From the NCBI RefSeq assembly GCF_014640075.1, contig NZ_BMGG01000001.1, forward strand, positions 868,001 to 932,000: a DNA stretch of 64,000 nt, in the 5' to 3' direction. Position numbers and translations under genes: made by a program. Below, piece after piece: positions 56,649 through 64,000 of this stretch (position 1 is the first letter of the stretch; the number at the start of each line of letters is the position of its first letter). Under the pieces are notes generated by a model. It did no database searches, was not told the DNA's origin, and saw only the letters and a program-made list of their open reading frames with translations. The stretch comes from Chelatococcus reniformis (GTDB taxonomy: Bacteria > Pseudomonadota > Alphaproteobacteria > Rhizobiales > Beijerinckiaceae).

Positions 56649-57890
56649 TCACGTCTCGACCACCCCGGTGGCGCCGTCCCCGGCCTCGCGAGCGCGGCCG
56701 TGCGGCGTGCCGAGGTAGGCGTCCGAGCGCATCTCGATCAGGCGCGAGGTCGTCCGCTCGAATTCGAACGCTTCGCGGCCGCTAGTGCCGACATAGAGCT
56801 CCGGCGGCTCCGCCGCGGCGGAGGCCAGCAGCTTGACGTGGCTATCGTAGAGCACGTCGATGAGCGTGATCAGCCGCTTGGCTTCGTTGCGGCGGTCGAT
56901 GTCGAGGATCGGGATGTCTTCGAGGATCACCGTGTGGAAGTTCTGGGCGACGGCCATGTAGTCGGAGGCGCCGTAGGGCTTGCCGCAGATGTCCGGGAAG
57001 GAAAAGCGGGCAACGCCGGAGCCCGCCTCCGGCACGTCCACCGCGTGTCCCTTGACGATGAGCGTGCGCGGCCGCCCGCGCGTCAGGCCGGAGAGCCGCT
57101 GGAACATCCGGCCGAGGGCGGCATGCGCCGCGGGGCCGGCCGGCACGTGGTAGACCGGCGAGCCGCCGAGCTTCTCCAGCCGGAAATCGGTGCGCGAGTC
57201 GAGGCGGAACACCTCCATATGCGTCTCGATCAGGGCGGTGAAGGGCAGGAACAGCGCCCGGTTGAGTCCGTTCTCGTAGAGCTTGTCCGGCTCCACGTTG
57301 GAGGTGGCGACGACGGTCACGCCCTTCTCGAACAACACCTTGAACAGGCGGCCGAGGATCATCGCATCGGCGATGTCGGTGACGGTGAATTCGTCGAAGC
57401 ACAGCACCGTGGCCTCGGCCGCGAGCTCGGCGGCAACGAAGGGCATCGGGTCGGTGTCCTTGCGTTCGCCGCGCTTCACCGCCTGGCGAAACTGGAAGAT
57501 GCGCTCGTGGGCGTCGGCCATGAAGGCGTTGAAATGGGCGCGCCGCTTCGTCGCGACCGTGACCTCGTCGTAGAACAGGTCCATCAGCATGGTCTTGCCG
57601 CGGCCGACCGAGCCCCACACGTAGAGCCCCCTGGCGCCCGGACCGGAGGCGGACTTGGAGGCCGAGCCGAACTTGGAGGCCGCGCCGAACAGGCGGCCGA
57701 GCACGCCCGGGCGCCCGACCGGCTTGGGCACCGCGAGCTCGGCGGCAAGCTCGTCGAGCCGTTCGACCAGCAGCTCCTGGGCGTCGTCACGCTCGATGGC
57801 GCCATTGGCGACGAGGGCATCGTAGCGGACCTGGACCGGGCCGCGCCGATGAGCGGAGCTGAGGGATGAAGCGGACGGCAGGGATGTCAC
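56649..57890 (-). CDS. zapE: Cell division protein ZapE (AFG1-like ATPase)
   Basis: AAA-type ATPase associated with the division ring in proteobacteria. 413 residues. GLYVWGSVGRGKTMLMDLFY has the P-loop at 93-100, VLCFDEFTVTDIADAMILGRL holds Walker B, and VATSNVEPDKLYENGLNR is the sensor region; FPDICGKPYGASDYM and FITLIDVLYD-type segments (here RLITLIDVLYDS) are family hallmarks. The start is GTG 57890. zapE next to mdh-sucCD is a common alphaproteobacterial arrangement. Confidence 0.95.
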   Translation of the reverse strand: MTSLPSASSLSSAHRRGPVQVRYDALVANGAIERDDAQELLVERLDELAAELAVPKPVGRPGVLGRLFGAASKFGSASKSASGPGARGLYVWGSVGRGKTMLMDLFYDEVTVATKRRAHFNAFMADAHERIFQFRQAVKRGERKDTDPMPFVAAELAAEATVLCFDEFTVTDIADAMILGRLFKVLFEKGVTVVATSNVEPDKLYENGLNRALFLPFTALIETHMEVFRLDSRTDFRLEKLGGSPVYHVPAGPAAHAALGRMFQRLSGLTRGRPRTLIVKGHAVDVPEAGSGVARFSFPDICGKPYGASDYMAVAQNFHTVILEDIPILDIDRRNEAKRLITLIDVLYDSHVKLLASAAAEPPELYVGTSGREAFEFERTTSRLIEMRSDAYLGTPHGRAREAGDGATGVVET

Positions 57891-58075
57891 GCAGACGCTT
57901 TAGCGTCTTTACCGCATTGCGACAATCGCGGCGCGCTCGGCTGCCGGCGGCGACGGCCGGTGTCGAGTGCGCCGGAGCACATGGCGGAGGAGGTAGCTCT
58001 TGCCCTCATTGTTGCGATGCACAATATTCCGCGGGTCTAGGGAGCCGCCGCTGAAAGAACAATAAGGACTTGGCC

Positions 58076-58675
58076 ATGGCCCGGACTCCCCCCGCCACCG
58101 GCGCGATCAGAAAGCTGTTCGCGACGGACCTTCCGCTGTTTCGCGACCACCTGCTGCGGCTCGATGCGGACAGCCGGCGCAACCGCTTCATCGGCGGCGT
58201 CAGCGACGAGTTCATCGCTCGCTACGCTGCACGCTGCTTTTCCCGCGGCGCCGTCGTGTTCGGCTACATCGTCGACGGCGAGGTTCGCGGCGCGGCCGAG
58301 CTGCACCCGACCGACGAAGGCGACTCGGCGACCGCCGAGGCGGCCTTCAGCGTCGAGCCGGGCTTGCGCCGCCAGGGCGTCGGCCGTGAGCTGTTCGCGC
58401 ATCTGATCCGCTGTGCGCGCGCCTACGGGGTGCGGCACCTGCGTATGAACTGCCTTGCCCACAACCGGGCCATGCAGGCGCTCGCCCGCAAGTTCAAGGC
58501 CGAGCTCGTGCTCGACCGGTGGGAGACCGTGGCGCACCTCGACGCCGAGGCGCCGACGCTGTTCACGCTCTATAACGAGGCGATGAACGACGCCATCGAC
58601 TTCACCAAGGCGGCCATCAGTTTGCAGCGGCGCATCTGGCGTACCGGCCGCGACGAGGCCCGGCCGGCTGCTTGA
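58076..58675 (+). CDS. GNAT family N-acetyltransferase
   Basis: 199 residues. The acetyl-CoA site is VEPGLRRQGVGRELFAHLI with the R/Q-x-x-G-x-G/A loop; GAVVFGYIVDGEVRGAAELHP forms the central strands, and LRMNCLAHNRAMQALARKF the C-terminal motif B. The N-terminus (LFRDHLLRLDADSRRNRFIGG) resembles the acetyltransferase domains fused to Pat-type enzymes and stand-alone relatives. Substrate unknown. ATG 58076 follows AAGGA. It is divergent from zapE and followed by a family C palindrome. Confidence 0.9.
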   Translation: MARTPPATGAIRKLFATDLPLFRDHLLRLDADSRRNRFIGGVSDEFIARYAARCFSRGAVVFGYIVDGEVRGAAELHPTDEGDSATAEAAFSVEPGLRRQGVGRELFAHLIRCARAYGVRHLRMNCLAHNRAMQALARKFKAELVLDRWETVAHLDAEAPTLFTLYNEAMNDAIDFTKAAISLQRRIWRTGRDEARPAA

Positions 58676-58691
58676 GGCGGCCACCCGCGTC

Positions 58692-58714
58692 ATGGTCGGG
58701 CTTGACCCGACCAT
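58692..58714. repeat. Palindromic repeat family C, copy 3
   Basis: ATGGTCGGG (58692-58700), CTTGA, CCCGACCAT (58706-58714), a perfect 9-bp inverted repeat 17 nt after the acetyltransferase stop. Same sequence as the copy behind xerC apart from the loop. Confidence 0.7.
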
Positions 58715-58722
58715 CCATCGAC

Positions 58723-58755
58723 TTAAAAGCCCAAAGCCGCAGCAGCGCTTTGGGC
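58723..58755 (-). terminator. Intrinsic terminator of the Inh-like lipoprotein gene
   Basis: On the minus strand GCCCAAAGC (58755-58747), 9-nt loop, GCTTTGGGC (58737-58729), then TTTTAA. It begins 6 nt after the lipoprotein stop codon. Confidence 0.75.
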
Positions 58756-58760
58756 CGCGC

Positions 58761-59408
58761 TCACTTGCTCAGAGTCAGCGGGGCGCCGGACTTGGCGATG
58801 ACGCCAGCGAACTGGCCGCCGGAATCGCGCAGGCGCGCCACCACGCCGCCGCGGGCGTAGAGGTAGACCTCTCCGTCCCGCAGCTCCCAGGCGTTGACGC
58901 TCTGCAAGTCCTTGTTGGCGCAACCCGACGTGTTGGCCTTGTAAAGGTCGAGCGCCGGCGTCGAGGAGAGGTTGACGCCGCACGAGCCCGCCGCTTCCTT
59001 CGCCGTCCAGCGGCCGACCGCGCCCGCCCGGGTCGGCGGCGGTGCGGCGGGAGCCGGAGCCGGGGTCGCCGTCGTGCCGAGGGATGCCACGGCCGGCTGG
59101 CCGGTCGCCGGGTCGATCACGGGGGTGCCGGGCGCCACAGGTGCGATGGAGGTGCCCGGGGCCGGCGGCAGCGGGCTCGCGTCCACCCGCGACGTCGGCC
59201 CGGGGGCCGTCACGTCCGGCTCGAGCGGCGGAGCCGAGGCGACGCGGCGCTGTGGGCTGCCATAGACGGACGAGCCAGAATCGAACCGGCTCGATTGGCA
59301 GCCGGCGACGGCGAGCGCCACGGGCAGAAGCGCCCACACCGCGCGAAGCCGGCGGCCGGCAGGCGTGGCGGATGCCTGGGGGGCACGTTCGACGGCGACC
59401 TGCATCAT
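58761..59408 (-). CDS. AprI/Inh (Omp19-like) protease-inhibitor lipoprotein
   Basis: 215 residues. The signal has LLPVALAVAGCQSS with a lipobox (VAGC), so it is probably outer-membrane anchored. A Pro/Ala/Thr-rich linker of about 90 residues follows. The C-terminal 85 residues match the AprI/Inh beta barrel: VGRWTAKEAAGSCGVNLSS, DLYKANTSGCANKDLQ (two cysteines for the disulfide) and WELRDGEVYLYARGG, ending GAPLTLSK. In Brucella the relative Omp19 inhibits host proteases. The start is ATG 59408 or 59405. The gene lies between sdhB and the acetyltransferase. Confidence 0.88.
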   Translation of the reverse strand: MMQVAVERAPQASATPAGRRLRAVWALLPVALAVAGCQSSRFDSGSSVYGSPQRRVASAPPLEPDVTAPGPTSRVDASPLPPAPGTSIAPVAPGTPVIDPATGQPAVASLGTTATPAPAPAAPPPTRAGAVGRWTAKEAAGSCGVNLSSTPALDLYKANTSGCANKDLQSVNAWELRDGEVYLYARGGVVARLRDSGGQFAGVIAKSGAPLTLSK

Positions 59409-59630
59409 CGTGTAATCCGACACCGCTGCTGGGGGTGCGCCGGGACGGCCATCGTCGTCCGACGCCCCCGGATCCCGAGAGCCCAAGGGCTTGCGTCCAG
59501 CTTCAAGGTCTAGCGCACAAGCCCGCCGCTTTCGAGGCACCGGCTGCCGTTTCGCGCCGGGTGTGTCCCGGATGCCGCGCTGCCCCGCGGGAAACACTAA
59601 GGCGGAATGGTAAAGCGAACTTTGCCGGCC

Positions 59631-60416
59631 TCAGAGCTGGCGGGTCACCATCATCTTCTTGATCTCGGCGATCGCCTTGGCCGGGTTGAGGTGCTTGGGG
59701 CAGACGTTGGCGCAGTTCATGATGGTGTGGCAGCGATAGAGGCGGAAGGGATCCTCCAGCCGGTCCAGCCGCTCGCCGGTGTCCTCGTCGCGGCTGTCGA
59801 TCAGCCAGCGATAGGCTTGCAGAAGGGCGGCCGGGCCGAGATAGCGGTCGCCGTTCCACCAGTAGCTGGGGCAGGAGGTGGTGCAGCAGGCGCACAGGAT
59901 GCACTCGTAGAGGCCGTCGAGCTTCTGCCGGTCCTCCGGGGACTGGCGCCACTCCTTCTCCGGCGAAGGCGTCACGGTCTTGAGGTAGGGCTCGATGGAG
60001 GCGTGCTGGGTGTAGAAGGTGGTGAGATCCGGCACCAGGTCCTTGACGACGGGCATGTGCGGCAGCGGGTAGATCTTGACCAGTTTGCCGTCGCTGCACT
60101 CGTCGATGCCCATGGTGCAGGCGAGCGTGTTGGCGCCGTTGATGTTCATCGAGCACGAGCCGCAGATGCCCTCGCGGCAGGAGCGTCGCAGCGTCAGCGT
60201 CGGGTCGACCTTGTTCTTGATCCACAGCAGCGCATCGAGGACCATCGGCCCGCAATCGTCGCGGTCGACATAATAGGTGTCGATCGACGGATTCTTGCCG
60301 TCGTCCGGGTTCCACCGGTAGACCCGGAACGTGGTGACCCGCTGGGCCGACGCGGGCTTCGGCCACGTCTTGCCCTCGGTCATCCGCGAGTTTTTGGGCA
60401 GGGTAAATTCGGCCAT
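59631..60416 (-). CDS. sdhB: Succinate dehydrogenase iron-sulfur subunit
   Basis: Carries the electron relay of complex II, 261 residues. The [2Fe-2S] ligands are Cys80, Cys85, Cys88 ([12 protein letters not shown]) and Cys100; the [4Fe-4S] and [3Fe-4S] ligands lie in [17 protein letters not shown] (172-182) and in [18 protein letters not shown] (229-239). The N-terminal extension of about 25 residues is usual in alphaproteobacteria. It is the last gene of sdhCDAB, 122 nt after sdhA, with a family B repeat in the gap. Confidence 0.98.
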   Translation of the reverse strand: MAEFTLPKNSRMTEGKTWPKPASAQRVTTFRVYRWNPDDGKNPSIDTYYVDRDDCGPMVLDALLWIKNKVDPTLTLRRSCREGICGSCSMNINGANTLACTMGIDECSDGKLVKIYPLPHMPVVKDLVPDLTTFYTQHASIEPYLKTVTPSPEKEWRQSPEDRQKLDGLYECILCACCTTSCPSYWWNGDRYLGPAALLQAYRWLIDSRDEDTGERLDRLEDPFRLYRCHTIMNCANVCPKHLNPAKAIAEIKKMMVTRQL

Positions 60417-60430
60417 GGTCAGAGTTCCCT

Positions 60431-60541
60431 AGAGCATCTCGCCATTAAATAAGGTCGTCCAATGGCAGAGAATGCTCATAACTTTTTGAAACTGGAGCGC
60501 TTCTCTTGCGAGAGAGTTCCACCCGATCGCGAAGCGCTCTA
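60431..60541. repeat. Intergenic repeat family B, copy 5 (sdhA-sdhB gap)
   Basis: AGAGCATCTCGCCATT ... CGTCCAATGGCAGAGAATGC ... TTTTTGAAACTGGAGCGCTTC and, at the far end, GAAGCGCTCTAG. GAGCGCTTC (60495-60503) and GAAGCGCTC (60531-60539) are inverted. The sdhA stop codon TAG falls in the right arm. Confidence 0.75.
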
Positions 60542-62377
60542 GTACACACGGGCCTTGGGCTCGATGTACTGCACCTCGTTGGTCATCGTGTAGGTGTGGA
60601 CCGGCCGGTAATCGATGGTCACGCTCTTGGCCAGATCGTCGACCCAGGTCAGCGTGTGCTTCATCCACTCCTTGTCGTTGCGGTCCGGATAGTCCTCGCG
60701 GGCGTGGGCGCCGCGCGACTCGGTGCGATTGACAGCCGAATCCATGGTGACCACGGCCTGGACGATCAGGTTGTCGAACTCCAGGGTCTCGATCAGGTCG
60801 GAGTTCCACACCAGTGAGCGGTCGGTGACGCGTACGTCCTTGGCCCGGCCCCAGACCTCGTGGATGAGCTTCTTGCCCTCCTCCAACACCTCACCGGTGC
60901 GGAAGACGGCGCAGTTGGTCTGCATGGTCTTCTGCATGTCGAGGCGCAGATCGGCCGTCGGGATGCTGCCGTCGGCGTAGCGAAAGCGGTCGAGCCGCGA
61001 CAGCGCGAGCTCGGCCGAATGGGTCGGCAGCTCGGCGTGCTTCTCGCCGGGAGTGACGATCTCGGCGGCGCGCAGACCCGCGGCGCGGCCGAAGACGACG
61101 AGGTCGATCAGCGAGTTGGAGCCCAGACGGTTGGCGCCGTGCACCGACACGCAGGCGGCCTCGCCCAGCGCCATCAGCCCCGGCACCACCGCATCGGGAT
61201 CGCCGCCGACCTTCGTCAGCACCTCGCCGTGGTAGTTCGTGGGGATGCCGCCCATGTTGTAGTGCACCGTCGGCAGCACCGGGATCGGCTCCTTGGTGAC
61301 GTCGACGCCGGCGAAGATCTTGGCGCTCTCGGAGATGCCCGGCAGGCGCTCGGCCAGGATCTTGGGGTCGAGGTGGTCGAGGTGCAGGAAGATGTGGTCC
61401 TTGCCCTTGCCGACGCCGCGGCCTTCGCGGATCTCCACCGTCATCGAGCGGGAGACGACGTCGCGCGAGGCCAGGTCCTTCGCCGAGGGGGCGTAGCGCT
61501 CCATGAAGCGCTCGCCTTCCGAGTTGGTGAGGTAGCCGCCCTCGCCCCGCGCGCCTTCGGTGATCAGGCAGCCGGCGCCGTAGATGCCGGTGGGGTGGAA
61601 CTGCACGAATTCCATGTCCTGCAGCGGCAGGCCGGCGCGCAGCACCATGCCGCCGCCATCGCCGGTGCAGGTGTGGGCCGAGGTCGCCGAGAAGTAGGCG
61701 CGGCCGTAGCCGCCGGTGGCGAGCATAGTGAGATGCGAGCGGAAGCGATGAATGGTGCCGTCGTCGAGCTTGATGGCGACGACGCCGCGACAGCGGCCGT
61801 CCTCCATGATCAGGTCGATGGCGAAATACTCGATGAAGAATTCCGTCGAGTTGCGCAGCGCCTCGCCATAGAGCGTGTGGAGCATGGCGTGGCCGGTGCG
61901 GTCGGCGGCGGCGCAGGTGCGCTGGGCCGGCGGGCCGCGGCCGTAGTCGGTGGTCATGCCGCCGAAGGGCCGCTGGTAGATCTTGCCGTCCTCGGTGCGC
62001 GAGAACGGCACGCCCCAGTGCTCGAGCTCGTAGACGGCCGCCGGCGCGTTGCGGACGAGATATTCGATGGCGTCCTGGTCGCCGAGCCAGTCCGACCCCT
62101 TGACGGTGTCGTACATGTGCCAGCGCCAGTTGTCCTCGCCCATGTTGCCGAGGGAGGCGGCGACGCCCCCCTGGGCCGCGACCGTATGCGAGCGCGTCGG
62201 GAACACCTTGGTGATGCAGGCGGTGCGCAGACCCGCCTGGGAGCAGCCGACCGTGGCACGCAAGCCGGCGCCGCCGCCGCCGACGATGACCACGTCGAAG
62301 GTGTGATCGGTGATCGGATAGGCGCGGCCGTTGACGGCCGGAGCTGCAGCGCCGTTGGTGGATCCGTTGGATGCCAT
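60539..62377 (-). CDS. sdhA: Succinate dehydrogenase flavoprotein subunit
   Basis: Oxidises succinate to fumarate at a covalent FAD; 612 residues. FAD motif [13 protein letters not shown] at 29-41, flavinylated His64 in [32 protein letters not shown] as active-site block and [21 protein letters not shown] near the C-terminal third are all canonical. ATG 62377 follows a perfect AAGGAGG. The stop codon is within a family B repeat. Upstream, a family A repeat separates it from sdhD. Confidence 0.98.
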   Translation of the reverse strand: MASNGSTNGAAAPAVNGRAYPITDHTFDVVIVGGGGAGLRATVGCSQAGLRTACITKVFPTRSHTVAAQGGVAASLGNMGEDNWRWHMYDTVKGSDWLGDQDAIEYLVRNAPAAVYELEHWGVPFSRTEDGKIYQRPFGGMTTDYGRGPPAQRTCAAADRTGHAMLHTLYGEALRNSTEFFIEYFAIDLIMEDGRCRGVVAIKLDDGTIHRFRSHLTMLATGGYGRAYFSATSAHTCTGDGGGMVLRAGLPLQDMEFVQFHPTGIYGAGCLITEGARGEGGYLTNSEGERFMERYAPSAKDLASRDVVSRSMTVEIREGRGVGKGKDHIFLHLDHLDPKILAERLPGISESAKIFAGVDVTKEPIPVLPTVHYNMGGIPTNYHGEVLTKVGGDPDAVVPGLMALGEAACVSVHGANRLGSNSLIDLVVFGRAAGLRAAEIVTPGEKHAELPTHSAELALSRLDRFRYADGSIPTADLRLDMQKTMQTNCAVFRTGEVLEEGKKLIHEVWGRAKDVRVTDRSLVWNSDLIETLEFDNLIVQAVVTMDSAVNRTESRGAHAREDYPDRNDKEWMKHTLTWVDDLAKSVTIDYRPVHTYTMTNEVQYIEPKARVY

Positions 62378-62390
62378 GCGAGCCTCCTTA

Positions 62391-62487
62391 GAGCACGATG
62401 CCAAAGAGCGGCTGCGGGTCTTTGGGACAGATCATGCTCAAATCAATGACTTTGAGGGGATGATGCGCGGAAGGATCATCCCGCCCT
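62391..62487. repeat. Intergenic palindromic repeat family A, copy 5 (inside the sdh operon)
   Basis: GAGCACGATGCCAAAGAGCG, GGTCTTTGGGACAGATCATG, CTCAAATCAATGACTTTGAG, then GGGATGATGCGCGGAAGG and ATCATCCCGCCC. It fills the sdhD-sdhA gap and, on the minus strand, lies directly after the sdhD stop. Confidence 0.75.
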
Positions 62488-62887
62488 AAACGACGCGGCC
62501 GAGACCGAGCTTGAGAATGGCGAACAGCGCCGCCGCCGCCACGGCCGCGGCGAAGAAGGTGTTGAGGATCACTGCGGCGAGCTTCATGCCCTTGTCGTGC
62601 ACGTAGTCCTCGATGACCACCGTCATGCCGATGCGCATGTGGATGGCGACGGAGATGACCAGCAGCAGCAGCACGATGCTCGCCGCCGGATGCGAGACGA
62701 TGGCCACAGCCGTCGCATAGTCGCGGCCGCCGGCCGCCAATAGGATGCCGACGAAGGCGATGATCAGGATCAGGTTGGCGATCGCGGTCAGGCGCTGGCG
62801 CCAGAAATGCTCGGTGCCGGCATGGGCGGCGCCCAGACCCTGGATCTTGGACAGTGTCGTGCGCAACGTTCTCGTGGGCTCGGCCAT
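62486..62887 (-). CDS. sdhD: Succinate dehydrogenase membrane anchor subunit D
   Basis: Complex II membrane anchor, 133 residues with three helices (about 34-52, 68-88, 105-127). HMRIGMTVVIEDYVHDKGMK holds His83 as a likely heme ligand and Asp94-Tyr95 near the quinone site; the leading GAAHAGTEHFWRQRLTA is typical of alphaproteobacterial SdhD. ATG 62887 follows GAGGAG. It overlaps nothing and starts 11 nt after sdhC. Confidence 0.95.
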   Translation of the reverse strand: MAEPTRTLRTTLSKIQGLGAAHAGTEHFWRQRLTAIANLILIIAFVGILLAAGGRDYATAVAIVSHPAASIVLLLLVISVAIHMRIGMTVVIEDYVHDKGMKLAAVILNTFFAAAVAAAALFAILKLGLGRVV

Positions 62888-62898
62888 GGCGGATCTCC

Positions 62899-63318
62899 TC
62901 AGGCGAGCGCCAGCGCGATCACCCAGACGACGACGGTCAGGGCGAGCGAGCCGAACAGCGTGAAGCGGGCCAGGTTCATGCGGGCTTCGCGCTCGAAGCC
63001 GTAACCCAGGTCCCAGATGAAATGGCGGATGCCGCCGAGCATGTGGTGGAACAGCGCCCAGGTGAAGCCGATGAGCACCAGCCGGCCAAGGATCGAATTC
63101 ATCACCCATTGCACGGTGGCGTAAGGGCCAGGGCCTGCGGCGAGCGCGACGAGCCACCACACCACGAGCAGCGTGCCCCCGTAGAGGGCGCACCCGGTGA
63201 TGCGGTGGACGACGGACATGGCCATGGTCCACGTCCACCGGTAGATCTGCAGGTGCGGCGACAGCGGCCGGGCCTGCTCTACCCCTGCGCCAGGCGCCCT
63301 GGCCCGAACTTCCGACAT
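62899..63318 (-). CDS. sdhC: Succinate dehydrogenase cytochrome b556 subunit
   Basis: Heme-binding membrane subunit of complex II, 139 residues, three helices. RPLSPHLQIYRWTWTMAMSVVHRITG is the family signature (given in order), and ALFHHMLGGIRHFIWDLGYG carries the heme-ligand histidine region. It is the first gene of the sdh operon; the promoter should lie in 63319-63400. Confidence 0.96.
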   Translation of the reverse strand: MSEVRARAPGAGVEQARPLSPHLQIYRWTWTMAMSVVHRITGCALYGGTLLVVWWLVALAAGPGPYATVQWVMNSILGRLVLIGFTWALFHHMLGGIRHFIWDLGYGFEREARMNLARFTLFGSLALTVVVWVIALALA

Positions 63319-63743
63319 CCTTGGCTCTCCACTTTGCCGCCGGCTGGGCAGGCAACGGTGATCTGGGCCGCCCGGCGCGCCGCGTCCGACGCCGCCCGTG
63401 GTGCCCCCGGGTCCGGCAAGGCATGCCGAGCCCGCGCTAGTTTGGAACGGTTCCTATCCAAAGTCGGCGCGGCCCGCAATGGTGCCCGCAGGCCCCTCTG
63501 GCCTTGCCGAAGCGGTGCTTACTTCGCCACCTGCGAAACGACAATGCCTTGCGCGGCCGCCCTCCGCAGGTCTGCTTCCGGCTCTGCACGCGGCCCGGAT
63601 CGGACGCGGTAAGGCAGCAGGCAGGCAAGTCCGCATCTCTGAAACAGCTTTCGTCCGGTTTAGAATGAAGGTAATGTTTGCGGGCTCGTGAGCAATTGGC
63701 TTTTCACGTAGGCTGCCTTCGCGGTCCGCGAAGGGACTAAGAC
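63319..63743. other. Divergent intergenic region between sdhC and the LysR gene
   Basis: 425 bp. It should contain the sdh promoter (leftward) and the LysR promoter (rightward). A short palindrome CGCGGTCCGCG lies near 63720-63731. No conserved ORF was seen and no clear promoter hexamers were fixed. Confidence 0.45.
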
Positions 63744-64000
63744 ATGCGCTTCGATTTCACCGATCTCTCCCTGTTCCGCAACGTCGTCGAGGCCGGCTCG
63801 ATCACCCACGGCGCGGAGCGCAGCCATCTGGCCCTGGCGGCGGCCTCGACCCGCATCAGGCACATGGAGGAGGCGCTCGGTGCCGCCCTGCTGGTGCGCG
63901 GCCGCCAGGGCGTGACGGCGACCCAGGCCGGCCGCACCCTGTTGCAGCATGCCCGCACCATCCTCGCCCAGGCCGATCTGCTGCGCGACGAAATGAGCTC
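63744..64000 (+). CDS. LysR family transcriptional regulator (5' part, cut by window edge)
   Basis: The first 85 codons are in the window. The translation starts MRFDFTDLSLFRNVVEAG and contains the winged helix-turn-helix of LysR proteins: GSITHGAERSHLALAAAS for the recognition helices, RIRHMEEALGAALLVRGRQG for the wing, then VTATQAGRTLLQHAR as the start of the linker helix. The effector domain lies beyond 64000. The start is ATG 63744 with AAGGGA upstream. It is divergent from the sdh operon, so it may or may not regulate it. Confidence 0.9.
   Translation, partial: MRFDFTDLSLFRNVVEAGSITHGAERSHLALAAASTRIRHMEEALGAALLVRGRQGVTATQAGRTLLQHARTILAQADLLRDEMS

Noticed and set aside
58692-59513. 273-residue + strand frame starting MVGLDPTIH
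   Set aside because: Its start is the family C palindrome, and the remainder is antisense to the Inh-like lipoprotein, which has a signal peptide, a lipobox and a terminator.

Overview
The window is high-GC, densely coded alphaproteobacterial chromosome. The evidence is the order mdh-sucC-sucD-sucA-sucB-lpd, the sdhCDAB operon beside an AprI/Inh (Omp19-like) lipoprotein and zapE, an F1 operon starting at atpH, and several short palindromic repeat families typical of Hyphomicrobiales (Rhizobiales). The order-level placement is inference. No rRNA, tRNA, CRISPR array, insertion sequence or prophage was seen.

Layout. 1-11 kb: htpG with a possible heat-shock promoter and leader hairpin, an aldehyde dehydrogenase, an LpxL-type acyltransferase, ubiG, a MATE exporter, a MmyB-type XRE regulator with a perfect palindrome in front of it, and an ECF sigma/anti-sigma pair next to a small secreted YxFxxD-motif protein. 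11.2-27.4 kb: an accessory surface-glycan region. It holds two paralogous two-domain glycosyltransferases, a 1126-residue methyltransferase-coiled coil-GT4-GT2 protein, a methyltransferase carrying 49-residue repeats, two further methyltransferases, a small coiled-coil protein, an RTX protein made almost entirely of Ca-binding nonapeptides, and the sugar-nucleotide enzymes GalE and UDP-xylose synthase. 27.7-34.6 kb: a GST, a Tat-exported class A beta-lactamase, an AHSA1-type protein, a D-aminoacylase-type amidohydrolase, two tandem HdeA/HdeB-like proteins and ccmC-ccmD-ccmG.

34.7-64 kb is core energy metabolism. The F1 operon reads atpH-atpA-atpG-ohr-atpD-atpC, with the peroxide reductase gene ohr inserted. 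Divergent priA and xerC follow, then lpd, a VOC protein, a LysE exporter and the sucB/sucA/sucD/sucC/mdh series, a TetR regulator, zapE, a GNAT acetyltransferase, the Inh lipoprotein, sdhB/A/D/C, and the 5' part of a LysR gene at the right edge. Together these genes encode the 2-oxoglutarate-to-oxaloacetate segment of the TCA cycle except fumarase, plus the catalytic half of ATP synthase.

The most unusual material is the 11-27 kb glycan region. It links methyltransferase, coiled-coil and glycosyltransferase modules in different fusions around a Ca-binding RTX protein. Also notable are ohr inside the atp operon and the palindromic repeats between genes of the atp, suc and sdh operons.
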